Assembly: GCF_047238125.1 (NCBI RefSeq)
Contig: NZ_JBDFMH010000001.1
Location: 3,100,001 to 3,164,000 of the forward strand
Length of the DNA: 64,000 nt
Source of the DNA: JBDFMH01 sp047238125
Lineage (GTDB): Bacteria; Pseudomonadota; Alphaproteobacteria; Sphingomonadales; Sphingomonadaceae
Reading direction: 5' to 3'
Each line of letters begins with the position of its first letter. Within the stretch, counting starts at the first letter, position 1. Positions 47,843-56,284 of this stretch are shown in pieces. Under the pieces are notes generated by a model. It saw nothing but the letters and a program-made list of their open reading frames with translations. It did not search any database and was not told where the DNA came from. Both the position numbers and the translations under genes were made by a program.

Positions 47843-48976
47843 ATGAGCGACGACGAGCTGCCCGAGATCGAGATCGAAACGCTGCCGCTGGATGGCTGGC
47901 ATCGCGGCCGCGGCGCGCGGATGGTGCCGTTCGCGGGCTATCACATGCCGATCCAGTATGAGGGCATCATGCCCGAACATCTGTGGACGCGCGACAGCGC
48001 CGGGCAGTTCGACGTGAGCCATATGGGCCAGCTGATGATCATCGGCGAGGACGGCGCCGACGTCGCCGCCGCGCTGGAGGCGCTGCTGCCCGGGGACATC
48101 AAGGGGCTGGGCGAAGGCCGGATGCGCTATTCACTGCTGCTGGACGAAACCGGCGGCATCCTGGACGACCTGATGGTCACGCGGATCGACGACCGATTTT
48201 ACATGGTGGTCAACGGCGCCACCAAATATGACGACATGGCCCATATCCACGAGCATCTGCCCGACGATGTGACACTCAATCACATGGACGAGCAGGCGCT
48301 GCTGGCGCTGCAGGGGCCGAAGGCAGTGGACGCGCTGGCGCGGATCGCGCCGGGGGTCGAGACGCTGGTGTTCATGACCGCGGGCGCCTTTTCGATCGAC
48401 GGAATCGAGGCCTGGATCAGCCGGTCCGGCTACACCGGCGAGGACGGCTTCGAGATTTCGATCCCGGCTGAAGATGCCGTGCGCGTGGCGGAACTGCTGT
48501 GCGCGCAGCCCGAGGTGAAGCCGATCGGCCTGGGCGCGCGCGATTCGCTGCGGCTGGAAGCGGGGCTGCCGCTCTACGGTCACGATCTTGATCCCGAGAC
48601 GACGCCGGTGATGGCTGACCTGGGCTTCGCGCTGTCAAAGCGCCGGCGCGAGGAAGGCGGCTTTCCCGGCCACCAGCGCATCATGCAGGAGCGCGACCAG
48701 GGTGCGGCCACCAAGCGTGTCGGCCTGATCGTCGACGGCCGTCAGCCGGTGCGCGAAGGTGCGCGCGTTCTGGATCCGCAGGGCAGCGAAGTCGGCCGGG
48801 TCACGTCCGGCGGCTTCTCGCCCAGCCTGCAGCGCCCGATCGCGATGGCTTATCTGCCACCCGCAATGGCCGATCTCTACGGTGAGGTGACGCTGGAGCA
48901 GCGCGGCAAGCTGTTCCAGGCGACCGTCGCCCAGATGCCGTTCGTCCCCCACCGCTATGTCCGCAAGGGAGCCTGA
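47843..48976 (+). CDS. gcvT: Glycine cleavage system T protein (aminomethyltransferase)
   Basis: 377 residues. Transfers the methylene of the H-protein-bound aminomethyl group to tetrahydrofolate. Marks: MVPFAGYHMPIQYEGIMPEHLWTR, AGQFDVSHMGQLMI, LTP-equivalent YTGEDGFEISIPAED and GARDSLRLEAGLPLYGHDLD, with the conserved Asp and Arg of the folate site. ATG at 47843 follows GGAAAGG. It is the first gene under the glycine riboswitch; its stop overlaps gcvH (TGATG). Confidence 0.96.
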   Translation: MSDDELPEIEIETLPLDGWHRGRGARMVPFAGYHMPIQYEGIMPEHLWTRDSAGQFDVSHMGQLMIIGEDGADVAAALEALLPGDIKGLGEGRMRYSLLLDETGGILDDLMVTRIDDRFYMVVNGATKYDDMAHIHEHLPDDVTLNHMDEQALLALQGPKAVDALARIAPGVETLVFMTAGAFSIDGIEAWISRSGYTGEDGFEISIPAEDAVRVAELLCAQPEVKPIGLGARDSLRLEAGLPLYGHDLDPETTPVMADLGFALSKRRREEGGFPGHQRIMQERDQGAATKRVGLIVDGRQPVREGARVLDPQGSEVGRVTSGGFSPSLQRPIAMAYLPPAMADLYGEVTLEQRGKLFQATVAQMPFVPHRYVRKGA

Positions 48977-49350
48977 TGATGACGCTCTATTTCACCAAGG
49001 ATCATGAATGGATTGCGGTGGAGGGCGACAGCGCCACCGTGGGCATCACCGATTATGCGCAGAGCCAGCTCGGCGACATCGTGTTCGTCGAAATTCCGCC
49101 CGCGGGGACGCCGGTGGAGAAAGGCAAGGAAGCCGCCGTCGTCGAATCGGTGAAGGCCGCTTCCGACGTCTATGCGCCCGTGTCCGGCACCGTGACGGAA
49201 GCGAACGCCGCGCTCGAGGAGGAGCCCGCGCTGGTGAACACCGCGCCCGAGAGCGAAGGCTGGTTCTTCAAGCTGACGCTCGGCGATCCGTCGCAGCTGG
49301 ACGGGCTGATGGACGAAGCCGGCTACAAGGCTTTCGTCGCCGGGCTGTAG
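48976..49350 (+). CDS. gcvH: Glycine cleavage system H protein
   Basis: 124 residues. Lipoyl carrier of the glycine cleavage complex. The lipoylated lysine is in the ESVKAASDVYAPVSGTV segment; TKDHEWIAVEG and GITDYAQSQLGDIVFVEIP are further H-protein marks. Two adjacent ATGs could serve as start. A REP-like element separates it from gcvPA. Confidence 0.96.
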   Translation: MMTLYFTKDHEWIAVEGDSATVGITDYAQSQLGDIVFVEIPPAGTPVEKGKEAAVVESVKAASDVYAPVSGTVTEANAALEEEPALVNTAPESEGWFFKLTLGDPSQLDGLMDEAGYKAFVAGL

Positions 49351-49357
49351 TCCGCGC

Positions 49358-49432
49358 CGTCATGCTGACGAGAGTCGGCATCCAGAGCCACGAACACTGC
49401 GCATCTGGATCCTGACCTTCGTCAGGATGACG
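49358..49432. repeat. REP-like palindromic element inside the gcv operon
   Basis: The ends CGTCATGCTGAC (49358 on) and GTCAGGATGACG (to 49432) are inverted copies, with an inner pair CATCCAG/CTGGATC. It is inserted between gcvH and gcvPA and may form an mRNA hairpin there, giving different stability to the two halves of the transcript. Confidence 0.75.
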
Positions 49433-49480
49433 ACGCAAGGAATGCCCCGCGGGGCCAATCTGCCGTTGAGGACCCCTGCC

Positions 49481-50848
49481 ATGCGTTACCTGCCCCTCAC
49501 CGATGCCGATCGCTCGGCGATGCTCCAGACGATCGGTGCCGGATCGATCGACGATCTGTTCCGCGATGTGCCGGAGGCGGCGCGCCTGTCCGGCTCGATC
49601 GAAGGACTGCCCGGCCATGCGTCCGAACTGTCGGTGGAGCGCCAGCTGTCACGGATGGCGGCGCGCAACCTGACCGCGGGGGAGGGGCCGTTCTTTCTGG
49701 GCTGCGGCGCCTATCGCCATCATGTGCCGGCGACCGTCGATCACATCATCCAGCGCGGCGAATTCCTGACCAGCTACACCCCCTATCAGCCCGAAATCGC
49801 GCAGGGCACGGTGCAGGCACTGTTCGAGTTCCAGACGCAGGTCGCCCGGCTCTATGGCTGCGATGTGGCCAATGCGTCGATGTATGACGGGTCGACCGCC
49901 TGCTGGGAGGCGATCGGGATGGCGCGGCGGATCACGCGGCGCACCAAGGCGGTGCTCTCGGCCGGCCTCCACCCGCATTATGTCTCCGTCTGCCAGACGA
50001 TGGCGAAGTTCACCGGCGACCGGCTGGAAACGGCGCTGCCGGATCTGACCAACGGCGCGCCGGGCGACGACATGGCGCGGCTGCTGGATGCGATCGACGC
50101 CGAGACGAGCTGCGTCGTCGTGCAGAACCCCAACATCCTCGGCCATGTCGCCGATCTGTCCGAGCTGGCGGCGGCCTGCCACCTCAAGGGTGCGCTGCTG
50201 ATCGCGGTGGTGACGGAGCCGGTGGCATTGGGCGCGATCCGCTCGCCCGGCGAGATGGGCGCGGACATCGTGGTGGGCGAGGGGCAGTCGCTGGGCGTCG
50301 GGCTCAACTTCGGCGGCCCCTATGTCGGCCTGTTCGCCACCCGCGACAAATATGTCCGCCAGATGCCGGGCCGGCTGGCCGGCGAGACGGTGGATGCTGA
50401 TGGCAAGCGCGGCTTCGTGCTGACGCTTTCGACCCGCGAGCAGCATATCCGCCGTGAAAAGGCGACGTCGAACATCTGCACCAACAGTGGGCTGTGTGCG
50501 CTGGCGTTCACGGTCCACATGACGCTGCTGGGTGAGCGGGGCCTGCGCGATCTGGCCGCGCTGAACCATGCCGGTGCGGTGGCGGCGGCCGATCGGCTGG
50601 CGCAGGTGCCGGGGGTGGAGCTGGTGAGCGGCCCATTCTTCAACGAATTCACGTTGCGGCTTGCCAAGGAAGCGCGGCCGGTGGTGCGCGCGCTGGCCGA
50701 TGACGGGATCCTGGGCGGAGTTTCGCTCGGGCGGCTCTATCCGGGCGTGGCCGCGCTCGAGAAGGGCCTCGTCGTCGCGGTGACCGAGACGACCACGCGG
50801 GACGATGTCGACGAACTGGCCGAAGCACTCGAGGAGGCGCTGGCATGA
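49481..50848 (+). CDS. gcvPA: Glycine dehydrogenase (decarboxylating) subunit 1, GcvPA
   Basis: 455 residues. N-terminal half of the P protein in the two-subunit form. Typical blocks: MRYLPLTDADRSAML at the start, FLGCGAYRHHVPATVDHI, EFLTSYTPYQPEIAQGTVQALFEFQ and STREQHIRREKATSNICTNSGLCAL. The ATG at 49481 is preferred over an in-frame ATG at 49427 that would read through the end of the REP element. The 3' end overlaps gcvPB (ATGA). Confidence 0.95.
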   Translation: MRYLPLTDADRSAMLQTIGAGSIDDLFRDVPEAARLSGSIEGLPGHASELSVERQLSRMAARNLTAGEGPFFLGCGAYRHHVPATVDHIIQRGEFLTSYTPYQPEIAQGTVQALFEFQTQVARLYGCDVANASMYDGSTACWEAIGMARRITRRTKAVLSAGLHPHYVSVCQTMAKFTGDRLETALPDLTNGAPGDDMARLLDAIDAETSCVVVQNPNILGHVADLSELAAACHLKGALLIAVVTEPVALGAIRSPGEMGADIVVGEGQSLGVGLNFGGPYVGLFATRDKYVRQMPGRLAGETVDADGKRGFVLTLSTREQHIRREKATSNICTNSGLCALAFTVHMTLLGERGLRDLAALNHAGAVAAADRLAQVPGVELVSGPFFNEFTLRLAKEARPVVRALADDGILGGVSLGRLYPGVAALEKGLVVAVTETTTRDDVDELAEALEEALA

Positions 50849-52416
50849 CGATCAACCAGAGCGGATGGCGCCCGGAAGCGCCGAACGGTGACGCTGCGGC
50901 GGGCGATGCCGCCACCTTCACCGGCAACCGCGCGCTGATGCTGGAAGAAGCACTGATCTTCGAGATCGGCGATCCCGGCCGCACCGGCGTGGACATTCCG
51001 GCGGCGCCGAAGGTCGCAAGCCGGCTCGGCGGGCTCGAACGCAGCGCGCCGATCGGCCTGCCCGGCCTGTCCGAGCCGGAAACGGTGCGGCATTATACGC
51101 GCCTGTCGCGCCAGAACTATGCGATCGACCTCGGCCTGTTCCCGCTCGGATCGTGCACGATGAAACATAATCCGCGGCTGAACGAGAAGATGGCGCGGCT
51201 GCCGGGCTTCGCTGACATTCATCCGCTGCAGCCGACGGATACGGTGCAGGGCGCTTTCGAGCTGATCCATCTGGTCGGCGAATGGCTGTGCACGCTGACC
51301 GGCATGCCGGCAGTGGCGATGAGCCCGAAGGCGGGCGCGCATGGCGAGTTGTGCGGCCTGCTGGCGATCCGATCGGCGCTGGAAGCGCGCGGCGATGCCC
51401 GCCGCGTGGTGCTGGTGCCCGAAAGCGCGCACGGCACCAATCCCGCGACGGCGGCCTTTTGCGGCTATGCGGTGGAGAATATCCCGGCGACGGCCGAGGG
51501 GCGCGTCGATCTGGAGGCGCTGAAGGCGCGGCTGGGGCCGGATGTGGCGGCGGTGATGATCACCAACCCCAACACCTGTGGCCTGTTCGAGCCCGACATG
51601 ATCGCGATCTCCGAGGCGGTGCACGCTGCCGGCGGACTCGTCTATTGCGACGGCGCGAACTTCAACGCGATCGTCGGCCGGGTGCGGCCGGGCGATCTCG
51701 GCATCGATGCGATGCACATCAACCTGCACAAGACCTTTTCCACGCCGCATGGCGGCGGCGGGCCGGGTGCGGGGCCGGTGGTGTTCTCCGAAGCGCTCGC
51801 CCCCTTTGCGCCGCTGCCCTTCGTCGAGAAGGACGGCGACCATTATGTCCTGGTCGAGGAGGAGACGGCAGGCGAGCATCATGCCGGCAGCTTCGGCCGG
51901 ATGGTGGCGTTCCACGGCCAGATGGGCATGTTCACGCGCGCTGCCGCCTACATGCTGAGCCACGGGGCGGACGGGCTGCGCCAGGTGGCCGAGGATGCGG
52001 TGCTGAACGCCAACTATGTACTGCGCTCGCTGGAAAAGACGATCGATGCGCCGTTCGCCTTCTCCGGCCCCTGCATGCACGAGGCGATCTTCTCCGATGC
52101 CGGCTTCGCGACCGGCTTCTCGACGATCGACGTCGCCAAGGGGCTGATCGACGAAGGCTTCCACCCGATGACGATGTATTTCCCGCTGGTGGTGCACGGC
52201 GCGATGCTGATCGAGCCGACCGAAACCGAGAGCAAGGCCGCGCTCGACCAGTTCATCGGCGCGCTGCGATCGGTGGTGGAACGCGCCAAGGCAGGCGATG
52301 CCGCGCTGAAGGCCGCCCCGGTCCACGCCCCGCGCCGCCGGCTGGACGAAACCGCCGCCGCGCGCAAGCCGGTGCTGACCTGGCGACCCGCGGAGCCCGC
52401 GCTGGCCGCGGAATAG
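50845..52416 (+). CDS. gcvPB: Glycine dehydrogenase (decarboxylating) subunit 2, GcvPB
   Basis: 523 residues. PLP-binding half of the P protein. Diagnostic blocks: IDLGLFPLGSCTMKHNPRLNE, VAMSPKAGAHGELCGLLAIRS, PESAHGTNPATAAFCGY, VYCDGANFNAIVGRVRPGD, and the PLP lysine in MHINLHKTFSTPHGGGGPG. Coupled to gcvPA by ATGA. Last gene of the gcvT-H-PA-PB operon controlled by the glycine riboswitch; no gcvL is present here. Confidence 0.96.
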   Translation: MTINQSGWRPEAPNGDAAAGDAATFTGNRALMLEEALIFEIGDPGRTGVDIPAAPKVASRLGGLERSAPIGLPGLSEPETVRHYTRLSRQNYAIDLGLFPLGSCTMKHNPRLNEKMARLPGFADIHPLQPTDTVQGAFELIHLVGEWLCTLTGMPAVAMSPKAGAHGELCGLLAIRSALEARGDARRVVLVPESAHGTNPATAAFCGYAVENIPATAEGRVDLEALKARLGPDVAAVMITNPNTCGLFEPDMIAISEAVHAAGGLVYCDGANFNAIVGRVRPGDLGIDAMHINLHKTFSTPHGGGGPGAGPVVFSEALAPFAPLPFVEKDGDHYVLVEEETAGEHHAGSFGRMVAFHGQMGMFTRAAAYMLSHGADGLRQVAEDAVLNANYVLRSLEKTIDAPFAFSGPCMHEAIFSDAGFATGFSTIDVAKGLIDEGFHPMTMYFPLVVHGAMLIEPTETESKAALDQFIGALRSVVERAKAGDAALKAAPVHAPRRRLDETAAARKPVLTWRPAEPALAAE

Positions 52417-52501
52417 CGCTCGATCGGGCATCCCAAGGCCCGCCGTTACAGCGATCGCCGTTGGGTCGTGTCAGGGGTTTATCTGCGACTCTGCTTGTCA
52501 G

Positions 52502-52522
52502 GCACGACCAGCAGCGTCGTGC
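52502..52522. terminator. Hairpin in the gcvPB downstream spacer
   Basis: GCACGAC (52502-52508) and GTCGTGC (52516-52522) form a perfect 7-bp stem with a 7-base loop, followed by TTGTGAG. It may terminate the gcv transcript, but the T-tract is weak. The whole spacer 52417-52557 holds no gene. Confidence 0.4.
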
Positions 52523-52557
52523 TTGTGAGTGGTGGGCGGCGCGGATAAGCGCAGTTC

Positions 52558-53223
52558 ATGAGACCCGACGAAGCCACTTGGATCCGCGAGCAGCTGATGG
52601 CCATCGGCCCCGATCGGGTATCGCCGCTGCTCAATTTCGGTTCGTCGACAGGCCAGTTCCGCAGCGTCACGAAGCCTCATATCGACGGCAACCTATTCGC
52701 ACCGCTGGCCGCTGCCGGGGTTGAGGTCGTCCATTTCGATCTCAAGGCTGCGGACGGCGTAGATATCTCCGGCGACGCAAACGATCCCGCGATCATCGCC
52801 CGGCTGCGCGCGATGGGTTTTCGAGCCATCCTGTGCTCCAACCTCCTCGAACATGTCCGCGATCCCGGCGCGGTCGCGCGGAGCATCGTCGAGCTGGTGG
52901 ATCCGCCGGCCCATATCGTCGTTACCGGGCCGCTCAGCTATCCCTATCATCCCGATCCGATCGACACGATGTATCGGCCTCAGCCCGCGGCGCTCGCGGC
53001 GCTCTTCCCAAACACCAGGCTCGTCACGTCGGCGGTGATCGCCGATGATACGCTGGTCGAAGAGGTGCGCGGCAAGGGCAGGTCGCTGCCGGTCTACCTT
53101 GCCACGGCGCTGCTACGCATCGCGGCGCTGTGGCGGCCGCGGATCGCATTGGCTCAGGCGCACCGGCTGACATGGCTGTTCCGCCGCTTTTCGGTCGCTG
53201 CTATCGTGCTCAGTCGCGAGTGA
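52558..53223 (+). CDS. Class I SAM-dependent methyltransferase-like protein
   Basis: 221 residues. Compatible with a Rossmann methyltransferase: PLLNFGSSTGQFRSV is a motif-I-like glycine loop, EVVHFDLKAADGVDISGD gives the ribose-binding acid and the motif II region, and AILCSNLLEHVRDPGAVARSIVELV the post-motif III helix seen in type 11 enzymes. ATG at 52558. The C-terminus (ATALLRIAALWRPRIALAQ) is hydrophobic and basic. Substrate unknown; the convergent neighbour is a pyruvyl transferase, so both may serve surface polysaccharide modification. Their 3' ends overlap by 14 bases. Confidence 0.72.
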   Translation: MRPDEATWIREQLMAIGPDRVSPLLNFGSSTGQFRSVTKPHIDGNLFAPLAAAGVEVVHFDLKAADGVDISGDANDPAIIARLRAMGFRAILCSNLLEHVRDPGAVARSIVELVDPPAHIVVTGPLSYPYHPDPIDTMYRPQPAALAALFPNTRLVTSAVIADDTLVEEVRGKGRSLPVYLATALLRIAALWRPRIALAQAHRLTWLFRRFSVAAIVLSRE

Positions 53224-54589
53224 GCAGCGGTCCATCATAGACCTCGACCAGAGCCGAAGGCAGCGTATCGGCAATGCGCTGTCGGGCACGGTGAATGATC
53301 GCGACGGTATCGGGAGCTTCGACCAGAAGATTTGCCACCCGGGCGCGCAGCCGGTCGGTCCAGCCCGCATCGTCGTAGCGCAGCGGCTCGTCCCCACCGA
53401 TCTCATTCAGACAGGCGGCCATCTTGAACAGGCCTGGTTCGATCGCCACTACCGGCCGGCTCGCTGCCATCCCCAGGATGGCGCTATGCAGCCGGCTGGA
53501 CACGATGACGCGGAAATCGCCGAGCCGCCTGCGAAACGCGTTCTGATCCAGACCAGGCGGGTCGATCGCAGCACCGGTCCGCGCGGCCAGTCGCTCGAAC
53601 AGCGGCATGTCGGTCGGCGCCTCATTGGTCATAAGCGTCACCGCAAGCCCGTCCGCCTGCCAGCCGGCGATCAACGCCGCCCACTTGTCCTCGATCCCCA
53701 TCCGCTCGACCTGCAGGCCGTTGAGCGCGACAGCCAAGCCGTCGCCAGCGTCGGACGGGGCCGGATCGGCGGTTCCGCTCATCACCGCCAGATCGGGCAG
53801 AATCAGCGGCTCTGCGCGGCCGCCGATCTGGCGATAGACGTCGCGGCTGCGTTCCTCACGAAATTCGATCAGGTCGCATCGGTCGAACACGTGGGCGGCG
53901 ATTGCGTTGATCACCGGATCACTTGTCTCCAGCGAGAGATTTACGACCGCCGTCTTACAACCCACGAGCTGCGCGACCCGCAGATCCAGCAGATAGGTAA
54001 GCGCGATCCCAGAGGCGCCCGGATAGAATTCGCCTGCTGGGTTCATCACTACCAGATGAGCCTTGCGGAAGTGGCTCAGCCGCTCACGAAAGGCGCTCCG
54101 TCCGATCCCCAACCATGTCGTCAGTCGGCGTGCCCGCACCATCCGCCGCAGCCACCCGAACGGCAGGCGCGGTGTGATTTGAAGATCAAGCGTCACGTCC
54201 CGCACGGCTGGGGGCGAGGTGGGCACGGATGGAATTCTGGCCAATTTGCGCGCGAGCGCTTCGAACATAGGGATCGGATCTGCCGCGAAATCAGTCGCGC
54301 GCCGATCGCGTAGATAGGGCGGGCTGCGCTCGATAAGGAATAGCGGCGCGTTTGGCAGGGCACTGGTGATCGCATCGCGCCAGGCTATCGAAAGCGCCTG
54401 ATTGCCCTGATTATTGGTACGGATCCGAGTTACGAGTACGATCCCGGTACGCCGGCCGGTGCCGTTCGGCGTTCGGTATGGATCGTTGTTGAGAGCCAAT
54501 GCTTCTTCCCGTGCGGCGGTTGTATTGGACCCGATGCGAGCCCGCCGGCTTTCCGGGCGTATACCCATCGATCCAGCGATACCGCGCAA
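53210..54589 (-). CDS. Polysaccharide pyruvyl transferase family protein
   Basis: 459 residues (a start at 54568, MGIRPES, is an alternative). A GT-B-like pyruvyl transferase of the CsaB/WcaK group, seen in VTRIRTNNQGNQALSIAWRDAI (family GxxNxGD-like loop), LVVMNPAGEFYPGASGIALTYLLDLRVAQLVGC, FDRCDLIEFREERSRDVYRQIGG and the C-terminal FRVIVSSRLHSAILGMAASRPVVAIE with the conserved SRLH. It probably adds a ketal-linked pyruvate to an extracellular polysaccharide. It lies near the type I secretion and export loci but is transcribed alone. Confidence 0.82.
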   Translation of the reverse strand: MRGIAGSMGIRPESRRARIGSNTTAAREEALALNNDPYRTPNGTGRRTGIVLVTRIRTNNQGNQALSIAWRDAITSALPNAPLFLIERSPPYLRDRRATDFAADPIPMFEALARKLARIPSVPTSPPAVRDVTLDLQITPRLPFGWLRRMVRARRLTTWLGIGRSAFRERLSHFRKAHLVVMNPAGEFYPGASGIALTYLLDLRVAQLVGCKTAVVNLSLETSDPVINAIAAHVFDRCDLIEFREERSRDVYRQIGGRAEPLILPDLAVMSGTADPAPSDAGDGLAVALNGLQVERMGIEDKWAALIAGWQADGLAVTLMTNEAPTDMPLFERLAARTGAAIDPPGLDQNAFRRRLGDFRVIVSSRLHSAILGMAASRPVVAIEPGLFKMAACLNEIGGDEPLRYDDAGWTDRLRARVANLLVEAPDTVAIIHRARQRIADTLPSALVEVYDGPLLTRD

Positions 54590-54915
54590 GCGGCGGCAGA
54601 TTTTATCAATGACCTGCTATCCCGATCGATGCCAGTCTTGCAAATCTTGCCAGCGCAAAGCGTCTGCCGCCATTATTTCGTAAGCTTTCAGGAGAGAATC
54701 GAATTCTGTCGTGCGATCAGTCGATTATAATAATCGGCCAGTCCGGCAAACTCCGTCTAAATCGCGAAATTGACGCTGGTGGCCCGACGGGCTGGCGCGG
54801 GTTGCCGTTGATACCATCGGCGAATCGCTTGGGCACGCTTGGCACCGCGATCAAGCAAGCCGACAGCGACAGGGATAGCCGCTGTCGATCGACGCATCCT
54901 GCAATACTACGATTC
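54590..54915. other. AT-richer intergenic region with a palindrome
   Basis: 326 bases with no credible gene, upstream of the pyruvyl transferase and downstream of the hlyD-like gene (both leftward). It is visibly less GC-rich than its surroundings (TTTTATCAATGAC, ATTATTTCGTAAGC). At 54722-54736 lies a perfect 7+1+7 palindrome CGATTATAATAATCG containing TATAAT on both strands, so it could be a promoter and an operator at once; no good -35 was found. A second perfect pair, CGACAGCG/CGCTGTCG, lies near 54860-54890 and could stop the hlyD transcript. Confidence 0.5.
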
Positions 54916-56283
54916 CTACTCGCGGAACGCGGTCTCGCTGAGCCGTGTGATCGGGGTCAGGATATAGTTCAGCACGCTGCGCTTGTCGCCGAGCAGGCTG
55001 ACGGTGGCGATCATGCCTGGGCCGATCGGCAGCTTGCGACCGGACTGATCGAGCAGCTCGTTGGCCGTCGTGCGAACGCGCACGGTGTAATGGCTTTCGC
55101 CCGTCCGCTCGTTGACAGTAGCATCGGGCGAGATCGCGACGACGGTGCCGGGCAGTGATCCGAACACTGCGCTTTCATAAGCCGTCAGCTCGACCTTGGC
55201 CCTCTGGTTCAGTCGGATGCGGGCGATGTCCTTGGGACTGACCAGCGCCTCGACCAGCAGACTTTCCTCCGAGGGCACGACTTCGACCAGCGGATCGCCG
55301 GGGCGGACCGAGCCGCCGACCGTGCTGACCAGCACGCGATTGACGCGGCCCGACAGCGGCGCGCGGACGACGGTCCGTTCCACCTTGCTGGCTAGTGCCG
55401 GCATCGCCTGTCGCCGCGCGACCATTTCCGCACGCGCGGTCGCCAGTTCGTCGGCGGCGCGGGCGCGCCAATCCTGTCGCTGCTGCGCCAATGTCGATCG
55501 CGCTTCGGCGACGGCGGAGCCGGCCCGCGCGATCGAGGCGGCGGCGGCGGCGGCCTCACTGCCGGCCACGGCGGCCTGGTTCTCGGCCTGGACCAGTGAC
55601 AGCCGTGGTTCGATGCCACGATCGACCAGCGGACGGATCATGTTGAGTTCGGACCGCGCCGCATCGCGGGCAGAGACGCGGGCCGCATAGGTCGCCTCGG
55701 CCTCGGCGACGCTGCGCTGGGCCTGGGTGACGCGCGATGCGGCGGCGGACAGCAGGCTCGACAGATCGGCCATGCGCGATGCGTGGAGCGAGCGTTCGAT
55801 CGCGATCTGTTCGGCCATCGCGGGATCGTTCGGGGCGGGATAAACCGGCTCGCGCCCGGCGACTTCGGCTTCGAGCCGGGCGATCTTGGCGGTCAGCGCG
55901 TTGAAGGCGGCGCGGCTGCTGCCATATTCGGAACCGGTCTGGGTCTGATCGAGCCGCACCAGCGGGGCCCCCGCCTGCACGATCTGGCCGACGCGCACGA
56001 GGATGGCATCGACGATGCCGCCTTCCAGGTTCGAGACGATCTGCAACTGCGAGCTGGGGATCACCCGGCCCTGGCCGCGTACGGTGCGATCGAGTTCGGT
56101 GAACGCGGCCCAGATCAGCGCGATCGCGAAGAAGGCGAGGATACCCCACAGCAGCAGGTTCGAGACCGAGCGCGGGCGGATGCGTTCGGCCAGATCCTCG
56201 AGATGATGGCCGTCGCTGGGCGGCGGCAGCGCGACGGCTCCGGGCGTATCGGCGGTCGGCGGCAGCGGGGTCTCGGCGTTCAT
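54916..56283 (-). CDS. Type I secretion membrane fusion protein (HlyD family)
   Basis: 455 residues. Periplasmic adaptor linking the ABC transporter to TolC. A single membrane helix (about 42-64, NLLLWGILAFFAIALIWAAF) is followed by a lipoyl-like half (GRVIPSSQLQIVSNLEGGIVDAILVRVGQIVQAG), long coiled-coil hairpins (about 130-305) and the closing beta-barrel (VVRAPLSGRVNRVLVSTVGGSVRPGDPLVEVVPSEE). Last in a tolC-ABC-hlyD operon, one base after the transporter stop. Confidence 0.9.
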   Translation of the reverse strand: MNAETPLPPTADTPGAVALPPPSDGHHLEDLAERIRPRSVSNLLLWGILAFFAIALIWAAFTELDRTVRGQGRVIPSSQLQIVSNLEGGIVDAILVRVGQIVQAGAPLVRLDQTQTGSEYGSSRAAFNALTAKIARLEAEVAGREPVYPAPNDPAMAEQIAIERSLHASRMADLSSLLSAAASRVTQAQRSVAEAEATYAARVSARDAARSELNMIRPLVDRGIEPRLSLVQAENQAAVAGSEAAAAAASIARAGSAVAEARSTLAQQRQDWRARAADELATARAEMVARRQAMPALASKVERTVVRAPLSGRVNRVLVSTVGGSVRPGDPLVEVVPSEESLLVEALVSPKDIARIRLNQRAKVELTAYESAVFGSLPGTVVAISPDATVNERTGESHYTVRVRTTANELLDQSGRKLPIGPGMIATVSLLGDKRSVLNYILTPITRLSETAFRE

Positions 56284-56284
56284 G

